The notes under the pieces were generated by a model. That model searched no databases. It had not been told where the DNA came from and worked only from the letters and a program-made list of their open reading frames with translations. A stretch of 64,000 bases of DNA from Cardiocondyla obscurior (Eukaryota > Arthropoda > Insecta > Hymenoptera > Formicidae). The stretch spans positions 1,054,001-1,118,000 of the forward strand of contig NC_091891.1 in assembly GCF_019399895.1 (NCBI RefSeq), read 5' to 3'. The translations under genes and the position numbers were made by a program. Of the stretch, positions 48,401-60,400 are shown piece by piece. Each line of letters begins with the position of its first letter. Position 1 is the first letter of the stretch.

Positions 48401-51400
48401 CTCTTTAGGTGGAAATTTAAAATTTGACGAGACTTGTCGTAGGTCAGACTGAGACAGTTGAAACGTAAGTGGCTTGGAGATAATTGTTAGAAAAAGAGAT
48501 TTCTATCTGATTGTGAGATCAGTGCGTATGCAAAATTGCTGAGATACGGCATAATGCACGTGATCGAATTGTGTAACTTGATCCGCGGCACTTTTTCAGG
48601 TCGGCAAGAGATAATCTTTAAATTAAAAATCTAAGAAAGCCGAATAATCATTTCTAGATTGATCAATAAGCTAAAATAAAGTAAAACGATATCGTTGGAT
48701 CAAATAACGTAACTTAGACGTTCAACTAACAAAAATAGCGTCGAGTTGTTACCCGAGCTTTGTCGAATTTATTTTTTAAATTAAATACAATGAATCTAAT
48801 AAAAGAAATTACGATGATCCTTTTATTACAGAAAAGTCAGAAAGTAACTTTTGAAGAATCATCTACTTTAGCCGCGAATATATGTATGTTTTTTGTTGTT
48901 TTAATCACCTCGTTCTCTTGTAATTCCAAATTACTGTTCTTTATTTCTACGTAAGAATTTTGACGACGTTGTTAGGTCTCTTTATTGCAATAAACGATCC
49001 AGAGACGTATTTGTGTCTTCAGATATTTAGCTTGAGTTCGCTGGACCAGCACATCTCGCTTAATTCAATTTCAAGTTCGTCGTAATGAAGCTTACTGAAG
49101 TGATGATTTGTCATGGTGGCCTTGTTGCGCGACAAACATGTTATGCTTCATGTGGGATTTACCAGTAATAAAACGACAGGAAAAGGGGAGAGAAAGAAAA
49201 AAATTTTCTTTAAAAAATGAGAGAAAGAGAGAGAGAAAGAGAGATGAGGTAAATCACAAATGAAAGTTTGTTTCGTTTCGCAAAAGCGAAGAACGCAGAA
49301 CGGAAACTAGTGCAGCTTTATTTAATTTTTTTTTTTTTTTTACCCAATTGTGGTTTCTTGCAAAATGCGTAGACTGCAAAAAGCTTTATAAAACTTTTCC
49401 GTCAGCTCAATTTCGCATTAATAACAAAAAACCTGAAAGGGGAGAGTAATATTTTAAAGTTCAAATTTTGTACGAGTGAGATATAAAAAGCGTCCTCTAA
49501 AAAAAAAAATCTCTCCGATAACTTTTTTTCAAAGACAAACCTGTCTCACTTAAAATTTTACATTAATAAATCCAGGTCAAAAGTAATAAAACATTCCGCG
49601 CAATAAATTACATTTCCGTTAAAATTCATAGTTTCATATAATTTTTCAAGTCACAAAGTTGTGAATACAACAATTTATAACTGAAAGCGATTTATCGTGT
49701 TTGCAAGTTGAAATGTATGCATTGCACGGTATTTTTGAAAATCGTTACAATTGCAATCCAAATAGCAATCAATGTAATCAAATCCACTGATATTTGATTC
49801 ATATTTCGTTACAGTTTCGCGAAAAACATCGCGCAAAAATATAGCGTTTATACCAGTACTGGAAGCGATATGTGTCTCGGGCTGACGGCAGCGCGTGGCA
49901 TAAATTTTAATACGTTTTATGCGCCGTGGAATTTTTTGCTTTGTGCGAGATCCCCGCTACAAAATAACGCCCGGGTAAAGATACCTGGTCGCCGCTTGCT
50001 CTTCTCCGCGAACGCACTCCCTCGCACTTTGTCTTCTTCACACGTACCCTTCTCTCTCTCTTTCTCTCTCTCTCGATGCACGCGTGCCTCCTTCCTCAAT
50101 CGCGATGAGTCATTACAAGCCGGGTACAAAGTCCATCGGCCGGACTCTCCTCGCGGTTCTATTCTTCTCGCGTCGCCCGTCAAATCGCGGTTACCTAAGA
50201 GATTCCGTCTCGCGGAGTTGTCCGGTGACACCAGCTTGCTCGCTACATTTCCCTTTATCTCGGCCCCGCACTTACTCGCTCGCTCTCTCCTCCTCCTCCT
50301 CCTTCCGTTCACGTAGTTTCGCGCGACTTTGCACCGTGTAGTTATGGTTCGTTAAGGCATAATTAACGGCTCAATTGCCGCGCCTCTGGGCCAGCTGAAC
50401 TTTGCCCGCCACGCAACGCGCGCGTGTTCACCAGGAATCGCGATTTCGCCGCCGACCTTGGAGGGCCGCCCGTCAACTTGGTCGCGTTTAGATATCCTTT
50501 CCGTCCCGTTGCATTTTATCCGCGTTTTCCCGGACTCGACCCCGGCTCGCGTTCGAAACCTTCACCGCCGCTGCAATTTTTATAACCGCTAAATTATCGT
50601 TCTTCGGTAATTGCCGAGCTACGGGTCCGCGGCTTTCTATTTGAAAATCGTTCTTTTAACAATGTTTTCTTCGGAGAGAGCTGTCCGGCTCCGAAATCGA
50701 ACTGCCAGAACTCGCTTTTGGGAAATTAAAATTTCTCTGTTCGCTTTAAAATTCTGGTTTGATTTTACGATTTTTTTTTTTTTTAAGAGCTGATCCTGGA
50801 AGAGTTAGTCCTCGGAATAAATCTTTTAGTTTTGAATATGCAAATGAAGATTTTATCGGGAAATTTCTTTGTCCGACTGAACAGTGATTAAAGTATCTCT
50901 TCTCGGATGGCTCGATGACTTTTTCAGTATTATCCTTTTCGAAAGGACGTTCCTGGAGTGCATTTTCCTTAAGAGTGCTCACTCCTGAGGAATTTAAAAG
51001 CGAATCCTTCGCTTCTTCGGCGCGTATCAATTCTCCGGGCTTTTAAAATGCGTCTCTCCTTATTTTGACTGAGAATTCCCTTTTAAAGGATTCTCTCAGG
51101 GTTGACTTCTCGCAGGATCAAACTCTTAGAGTATTCTCCACGAAGTAACGCGACATGCTCTTGAGAACAGTCTCTTTCCTCGAGAGCTCCGTTTAGCTGA
51201 GAAGCACCGTCGGCGAATCTTCCTCCACAAAGTGGATCGGCTTCTCCCGCGAATCTACTCGGTAGCGATCCTTCGGGTTGGTCCCGCGGTGACCTTGACG
51301 ACGCTGACGCGCTGGCGGAGTGCTCTCGGGTGGTGCGACGGGTGGCAAGGCTTTTTTCGGTAATCGCGCGCCTCAGGTTCGCGATACCCCCGCGCGTGCG

Positions 51401-54400
51401 TGGCGGTGATGCGTGATCGCGGGTAAGCGTGCGTGCGTAAACGTGAACGCGAGCTCTCCATTGATAAACAAAGGGCGGTCGGATGATGAGAAAGACGCGA
51501 TGGAGCCACTCGGTATATATCAGGAACGCCGATGGCGACTGGAGGAGGTTTCCGCTGGCATCGGCGGTTCACGTTGTTCCTCCACCGGCGAGGGAGATCT
51601 CGTGCCGCGGTGGTGAGGGCAGCAGCGAGAGAGAGAGAAAGAGAAAATGAGGGAAGAGGCGCGAGAGGAGAAAGAGGAAACGTATGCCGACGGAGGGAGT
51701 AAACAGGGCCAAGCGTTGTATCCCTCCCTACTGTCGGGCGATCCATCCCCACGCTCTCGCAACGTCGATGCGCTCGTCGAAAACAAGTTGACCGCTCTCT
51801 TGGCGCGCGGGTAGGTCGAACTAGACGTGGACGTGTCGGTTTCGCGGAGAACTAGGGACTAAAATCGATTTCGGCGGTGAGCAAACAGCTCAACTGCCGC
51901 GCACAGCTGTGCGAAGCGCGCGGAGGCTTCGTTAATTCTGCACAACCGAGAATTCAGTAAAACTCCTCGACGTTGAAGTAACGAGTTTTCCAACGTCGGA
52001 AATTAATAATGATCCTCGCGCGTCGTCAGAATTTCTTAGCAGCGCGGGGAGCAGCAAGGTTTTATAATTCCGCACCAAAACTCTATAGCCTTGCATCATA
52101 ATTTTGCCGAGTTATATATATTTCTTCATTAAAATTTAATAATAATTCACGCGATGAATTTTAATAAAGAGTACATAGTCGTTACAATTTAATAAAGTTC
52201 GGTAATCTATGGAATAAACCTTTTTTTGAAACATATCTTTTTGCCGCTCTCGGAAAACTAGAATAAAATTATAAAGAAAGAAGAGTCTATTATTATTTAT
52301 TTATTTTTTTTTTAGTTTCTCAAATCATGTAATAATTAGAAGTTGATGATAACAAAAATCACGGTATATCCCGCCAGTGGAGTTTTTGATATATTCACCG
52401 AAAGGAATTAAAATGTTTTCCAAGTAATTACAAGTAATCTCCACCAAGCTACGTTGACTTCGATCAACTTTGCTAACTAACATTTAAACAAAGTTCTCGT
52501 TTTCAGCAACAGATCGAGGCTGCACTTTCGCGAAGCGTGCTCGAGCGGTGCAGCTGCGCTTTGTTGTTTTATTCCACTAACTCTAAATTTATCACCGAGA
52601 AGAAAGGCTAGAGATTGAGTGAGCGAGTGAGAGAAAGAGAGAGAGTGAGAGGCGTTGGGAGGAGAAGACAGGGGAGAGAGAATAAAAAAGAAAGACAGGA
52701 AAACTTGGTGGAGGGGACGGAAATATCTCCCACCATTCCCGTTGCCTTTTACTCCCCTCAGGATCGAATTCGTTCATCTCTGTCTTTTCCTTCTGGTTCA
52801 CTCGCGCTTCTTAAGCCACGCACGGCACCAGGAACGGCGTTTGCAGCTGCGCGATTCCCGAATTACGTATGCATCTGCCGCGACTCGCACACGCGGATGC
52901 GTCGCGCGAAAGACAGAAACGCACCTTCCTCGGAATGACAAATGGAAAATCCGATTTTATTTATCCGGAAATTGAGGACCGTTCGCCATTTCGCGTCGAA
53001 ATGGATTTTTTTTTTTCCGGGACGTACAAAATTGGTTTTGTTTGGAGAACGATTGAAATGGAAAAGCGTACTGTTGCATTGAAAGATCATTCGGATATTA
53101 TTTTTTAATTTTTCGTCACAGAAGGCTGTAACACTTTTATTCCATTTAAACTCGATGTCGTATAAAGAAAAAAAAAAAAAAAGAAAGTAATTTTGCGTTA
53201 AAAAAGATGTAAATTTATAATATAAGAAAAAGTTATAGAGCATTTTGTTTGGAAATATTTTTAATAATTTTGATCAAACTTAATTATATCGTTTCTTTTC
53301 CTCTCTTCATCTTTTTTCAATGTAAATTACTTCATTTGCATTGAAAGTGATACATACTTTTTAAAAATAATTTTCTATTCAATTATTGAATATGTTTTAT
53401 TTCTATACACACAATAATATTAATCGGCACTTAGAGAAATTTAATTTCGTGCCGCTTTAAAAGGTAGGGAAAGAGAAGTGTTCCTTAATCTCTTTCGCGG
53501 AGGATCTGTAGCTATCGCATCCGAATGATTGTTTCTCGGAAACGAGGCAATCCGCCGCGCCGGCGGAAAAATGGAAAAAAAAAAAGAATGGGTGGCCTCG
53601 TACAAAGCAACTTGTCTCTTTTTCTCTCCGTCTCTTGGTTTTCTGCTCTTTGTCTGCCGGTTTCAGGCGCCGCGGGATGATATTTTACAAGCTTTAATTT
53701 GGGCCGCAGCTGCCAGCAGTATCTCTTTCTACTGTCGATACGCCACGGCACGCTTGAAAATGTAATATAAAATACGAAATTTGCACGTATAGTTGCAACG
53801 AAAAGATAGGAAAATTATATAAATAAATGTAGCGTGAACAAGAAATAATGTAAAAACAAATATTCTCTCGTAGGATATAGAAAAATACTGTAACTTTTAG
53901 TATAGAGAGAAAACAAGTTTCCAACGAGAACCTCTTGCAAAAATAAAAACTTTTATTAAAGAAAAAGATGAACAAAAAGTAGAAATTTTTTCAAGCAATT
54001 AGATTGATGTAATTGAATTAAATTAAACTAAAATTCTTGATAGATCTATTAATTTTATGAAATATCGAGCATGTTAAAAATTTGTGAGAAATGTAATTAT
54101 TTTTCTGCACAGAACTCGATCTTGCGTAGTTACGTGTTTTATTTTTACCATTTGGTAAAATTAATTTAATTACAAAATGTTGGGAAAGTAGAGTGTTTGG
54201 AGAGAACGTATTCTATTCAAAAATTGAGTGAAGTGTCTGTTGATATTCGGTCTGTATTAGTAACTTAATCACGTTTCCACACTCGTTGAAGACTAATAAC
54301 TCGTTAATAATTAATCCCCGTCAGCGCATTCCACACGATTCGTACAAACTGACTGAAAAGAGAGAGAGGGAGAGAAAGAGAGAGACGGAACACAAGATTA

Positions 54401-57400
54401 ATTAACTCAAAGATCGCAAATGGGTGCGAAGGTTCAATAGGAAGATCATTACGTTGACCTCGCATTCGATATCGACTGCTTCAAACCAGTTAGAAGTACT
54501 TTGTATATAGTTGGCATTTTATTCTGAATCGTCGCGTGCTTTTAACCCTAAAACGCTTCTTTTAGAAAGCAACAATCAGTAATAGTAATTAGCAGACAAT
54601 TTAGAAATTCTATCGCAATAACTGGTATTATTAATATAACTCTTATATCCATAATCCAATAATTTTTTGAGAAATCGGTAAGTTAAGCAATTATACAATT
54701 ACAAGATTAGGTTGTGAACGATTTTGCACGCAAAATTAGTTACCTGCTGGACGTTGTTGAACTTTCTCAGATTCATGTAATGCTTTTCCGAAATACGATA
54801 CGCGGAATGACGTACTTTCACGAATCCCAAGGCAAGTTCGTAACACGTATTTTTTTTTTTCGCGTTTAAAGAGGCACGTGACGTCCAGACGACTAACTTC
54901 GTGCGACAACGACGACGAAGACGTCGACGATGTATGGTAGGCTTTGGAGACCCCTCTGACCCCCTCTGTCCTAAAGACTCTCTTTCAGTTCTTCCTCGTC
55001 TTTCGTTTGCCCGACGCGAAAGCGGTGTCTCGCTTTCTCCCTTCCCCGAGAAAGGATTCTCCCACCATTTTCTCCAAGAGGGAACGAAGCCCCCTCGATG
55101 AGCAACCATGGGTAGTGATGGCACTTGAACTTATTCAGATGCTCGTGAACAACAGTCGAAATTTATTTTTTAAATTTAATCGAAACTTCAAATGTAAACA
55201 GACGTAATTTTGTCTGCATATTATCGTTTTGTTTCACTTCATTTTTTTTAATTTACACTATGTATCAATTCGTATTTCTAATTTTTCAATTTTTTTTTTA
55301 AGTATATTAAATAAGACTGTCGAGTGATTTTTTAATACGTGAACTCACAGTAATAATTTTATGATGACATATAAAGTTTCTGATAAGATTCTTTTATATC
55401 TTTTCCACGTTAATTTATATTTTTACCTTTTTTTATGAAATATACATTTAATATAATTAATATAATAGTATTACAGGAAAAGAGTACATTTTATAAAAAA
55501 GTTGAAAGCGTTCTGAAATTTATTGCATTTTAATCGATAATCGGGTAATAACGAAAATTGGAATAATGTGGATTTTTATAGGGTTTCGATGTCATCACTA
55601 CCCATTGGCGGATTTCCGACTCGGAGAAAGGCCGTATCGATTATCTCGTGCGAGTCGCTCTATGACCCGCGTTGAATATTGCGTGAACCGAACCCACACG
55701 CGTGACTAACGCACGCGTGTGAGTTTCGTATTAATCATAGGAAAAGGACGCACGTTTGCCTCTTAACTGCCGGTTGTCAAGTGTAGATAAGATCGCGGAA
55801 GAAAGAGAATAACGCTCGCAAGGTTCAAGAATAGAAAAGAGAGAGAACAGGTTGTGAATTTACAATTAATGTTTCACCGATAAGCATTGCACGAACTTTA
55901 TTATCGGCTGTGTTGAAATTCGCTCTTCAATATCTTTTATCTGCGGGTTTAGCATTGTTAAATAACGCGATAACGCGTTACACGGAGGTAGATTATTTTG
56001 TTTATTACACGTTGTTAACGCAACGCATCGCTAATAACATTTATAGCAACAGCATTTATATATTAATGTCAATAACATTGTCTGTATTTCCCAGGATGCA
56101 GCGCTTTTAATTTTCGCGATAGATATCAACGATTCGTATTTATCGAATATCCGAGAGTGCTCGATGATATTAATAAATAATTTTCCACGCGGAAACAAAC
56201 GGGTACAAAATATTCATAAATATCACGGCGAACTTGTGCATATTATTATACTGAATTACAATATAATAAAGAGCATTATTATTTCCGTGTTGCAGGCGTT
56301 GCGCGCGTTACTTTACCGCGTCGGTTTAAATTAAATCTTCGATGTGAAATTAAATTTATTCGCCGCGCACAACGAACGTATATTTCCGTAATCAAACAGA
56401 AATAGAGACGCGGACTCACGGATGCAACTGAGAGTCTGGCAAATAAAATCCGTGAAACGTGAATATATGTATAATAGGTGCGACAGACGAGACAAAACGT
56501 GGTAGTACGGGCATGGACTTACCTACACAACCGGGTAACTTGGTAGCGGTCTCGTTCCATTTACCACTTCTGCACACAAGCGTCCTTTTTCTTTCCCCGC
56601 TGTCAGGAAACACGCTGCCCGACTTGCATAGGAATGTCCGCGAAGTCAATGTACCGTTCGACACGTAACTTCCGTTCGGCGCCGAGACCTCCGGACAGCC
56701 CAGCACTGCAAAACGCGTTTGTTCGTCTCTACCTTGTCTTGCTAGTTAATGCCCTGCTTCGGTTCAAAGTTACGCAACGTCGGCGGAACCTTAAAAATTT
56801 TCCGCTATTTCCGCGGGAGCTTAATGCAATTTCGTGAAAACATTTAAACGAGTTATTAAAAGTTTTAATTACTAAAATAATGAATGTAATAACCGATGGT
56901 ATCTCGAGAAACTTTTAAACTGGCGACAACTTGATTAGTGGTGACGCGGTCGCGAAAATTGTGCGTTCGAAATTAAACCCTGTACTCGTTTGATAATGAG
57001 ACGTTCTCCGATAACTTATGGCGTTGCACTCGAAGGAGAAAAGAGAGATTCATTAATGTTCAGAGATATCGTTTTGCTAGACAGCCACGACGTGAACCAC
57101 GAATTGGGTAGCTAATTATTAGGTAACGGTGGGAATCAATTTTCACTCGGGTTATCTTTACCTTGGTACTGCAGCAAAAAGCCCCGAGCGTTGTAGAACC
57201 TCTGTGAAGCAACGAAGTCCAGAGTCAGTACATTTGAATGCGAGATAATTCGTACACCTGCGGCGGTGCCGCAGAACTCGAGGAGGGTGCTGCCGCGTTC
57301 TCGCACTCTCACGACGTCCACGCAGTTTCCGTCAACATTTGGACCTGCAAGCGTTCACTCACAATATCCGCGTCGAGTTTGTTTGCGGAAGGCACGTAAA

Positions 57401-60400
57401 TCGGGGCGTTTATTTTTTCAGCGGTTCACGCGGTTTCTTAATTTTCACGTCACATGCGACGCATGTGCGTTTAGTTTGCGTGGCAAACTTTAGTTACGCG
57501 ACGGAATATCGTTACTCATTCCACGGCTTAGTATAAAAAACCAAAGTGGATCGTTGAAACTTGCCGGTTAAATAAAAATCGTAAATCTCGTAGAGGGGAA
57601 AAAAAAAAAAAAAAAAATATACGGTGCCGATTGAGCACGTACATTCGTCTCTTTTCAGACTTTGTTTAAGTTCTCGAGAGCTTCTCTTTATTTAAACCAT
57701 AAGTTATCTTCATTGCGGTGAAGAAAAACTGATATGCCACATTCGTTCGCCGTGAACCATGAATCCGCTTTTAGCCTCGGTGCGGACAGTACGGATTTTA
57801 TCGTCAATTTATCTCGCGCCTTGGCGAAGAAATTTTCGAGACTCACCACGGATATTCAAGTCGTGGAAGGTCAGAGCTATCCTCTGGTCCGGAAACGTCC
57901 TGAAGGTCCACCCGCACGTTTCACCGACGTAATACAGCGGATAACCTGGGGTGTTGACGTAACCACCTTCTCCGCCGGTTACCTTCACCTCCTGATTGCA
58001 GTATCGCCTGACCGCAGCTTCTGCAATCAATAAAATATTAATCTTTTATGCGGCACGGCGATCCATTTACACGACATGGTGCAATTTTGTCTCGCAAAAT
58101 CGAGTTTCGCGAAAATAAACGTTTATAGAGAAAATAGAAACTCGACGTATTTCCCGCAAATAAAGTAATTGCCTCTACATATTTATTAAAATTAATTAAA
58201 TATTACAAATTATAGGTTATATTATTAATTTCAATATATGTATATCATACATATACGTATATGTAGGAAAATAAAAAGGGTGGCATATAATATTAAATTA
58301 CTCGAATTCCGGTGTTTAATAAATCGTACTAATAAAACTACCGGCTACCTGCCGCAGATGCTCGCTTTGTAATTAAATCTTTCTCACTTATTGTTAGTAA
58401 GAAATCATTAGCTGGCACAATCTGTTATATCGGTGTGAAAGGAATTATTTTCGAGGGGATCGCAAAGTTGAACAGTTTCACCATAAGGCCACTATTAACA
58501 TCTGCATCCGTGCGACGAATCCTTTGCGCAGCGTGTGTAGCGCGGACCAGGAGGCGAGGGTGTCCTTGTCCCAGTTTCGAGAAACTAGGGGTGCTATTTA
58601 GGTAGGGGTTAGATACGCCGGTGGCGGTAATAAGGGCGACGAAGGGGAAATTCGGTCCTCCGTCCTCTCTCTTTCCCTCACCGCGTGCACCCGTTTCCAA
58701 TATTCCGCCGAGCGTGACCGCCTTCGCAAGGAATGTTTTGTCCCGCTGAATAGCAAACGATTTTCATTCGACCTATCGATTCAATCGGGCGTTTGTCTAA
58801 TGAAACGCTCTGCATTCAATCCAGATATCGAATGGTTAGAATTATTATTTTCTGATACTGATATTTCCAGGCACTTTGATTCGATATTTGGAACTTTAAT
58901 TGCGAGAATTAATTCGGAATAAATTAGAAATGAATTAAATTAGCAAATGTGAGATTTTTTTTGGAACTCCCCGAATAATTTAATAATTAATTTGCACCTG
59001 AGGTTATTTCGTAATACATTGCTATGACAACGTGCGGTAATTTGATTATATTTCTGTTACTCTGGGAAAGTTAATTTTAAGCCACAGCTTGTAACATTTC
59101 ACGATGTACCCCAACGTAATTCCGTGTATACATTTATTTTTAATGTGCAACCGTGTCGAACACTAAATCCGAAAAACGTAACGCTTTCCTCGCAAAGGAG
59201 CTTCCACGATACGTGCGATTCCATAGAACGGCGGGATTACATGCCCTTTCCACGGCATCATCGTTGCGCCTGGGCGCGACGCATTGTCCGCGATCGGGCA
59301 CCCTGTTTCTCGTCGCCGGGAGAATTTCAGTGCATATGTCGGCAATCCCACGGTCAATAAAGATCATTGCATCGTCGACAGCTGGCGGACAACGGCCAAC
59401 GGCGAGATAGAAATCTGAAGCCGATTTCGTCGAACGTGACGTGCCGTGCATTTCTCCGCCCCCGCGTGACCTGCACAACCCGAGGGGTGGGTTGCTCGCT
59501 TTATCGAGCTCGTCGATCATCGATTGCGCACGTCCACGTGTCGATCGCAGAGAAATAGACGAGCTCTCTGCCGATAAATAAAATCGTAATGTTGCAAAAA
59601 TAGTATTTTGTACCGGAAATTGAATCTGTTCCTCGATTTTATAAAATAAACGACGATCGTTATTCAAAATCGACAATTAAGATAATATGCATTTTAGAGA
59701 ACCTTTCGAAGCACGCAGCAGCTCGAAGGAAATTTAAGGGAATTAAAATTGGAAATACTCCAGGAAGCGCTGGTGGAAATAATTGGCTCTATTAATATTT
59801 CAGGCCATATATTGCAGTTACATATGTATACGTGTTCGAGGAATTTTTATTAGTAATAATTTTTTTCAATAAACGTAAATAATTGAGTTTTAATGTTACA
59901 AGCTATTCGGTGTTAATGTGTAATATTACGGAGAACGTACTCACCTGGTATACACGCGTATTTTAATAAAATTCCACCTGGAATCCAAGAATGTGCTCCC
60001 GGATGGTCGGTAGTGACGTTATAGCGACAGTGTTTCAGCCCAGAGCATCTGAAATATAGTCGTATTAAATATTAAATAACAGAGTAAATTGCTTTTTCGA
60101 AATGCGATGCAATTAAAGATTTATTATTTAAAAATTAATATTTTATTGAATTCTATTATCTTTTATATTGAACGGCCTAAAATGTACACAGCTCGTACAC
60201 AAGTTTCCTTTATTCTCGCACGAATAATTTGCAGTTTGCGCGAGGTTTCGTTGGATACTATCGATTGTCCGACGGCCGCCAATTAAATAAGCGGCGTCGG
60301 TCATTAGGGGCTGTGAACGTGCTGACAAAAGCAACCCCCGGGCTTCCTTTTGGTGGGGGAGGGAGGGAGGGGGGGGTGAACGGAATTTAAGGGTGAAGCC

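Noticed and set aside
49870..50341. 131-148 aa frames on both strands
   Set aside because: Open simultaneously on both strands, CT-rich; typical of compositional open frames.
51255..51786. 165-aa and 88-aa minus-strand frames
   Set aside because: Arg/Ser/Pro-rich low-complexity text from GC- and GA-rich sequence inside intron 6; no homology and no flanking splice signals of matching phase.
54699..55124. 141-aa minus-strand frame
   Set aside because: Antisense to another open frame, partly overlaps the hAT-like element's left end, and no recognisable domain; a nearby GTAACT donor is not enough.
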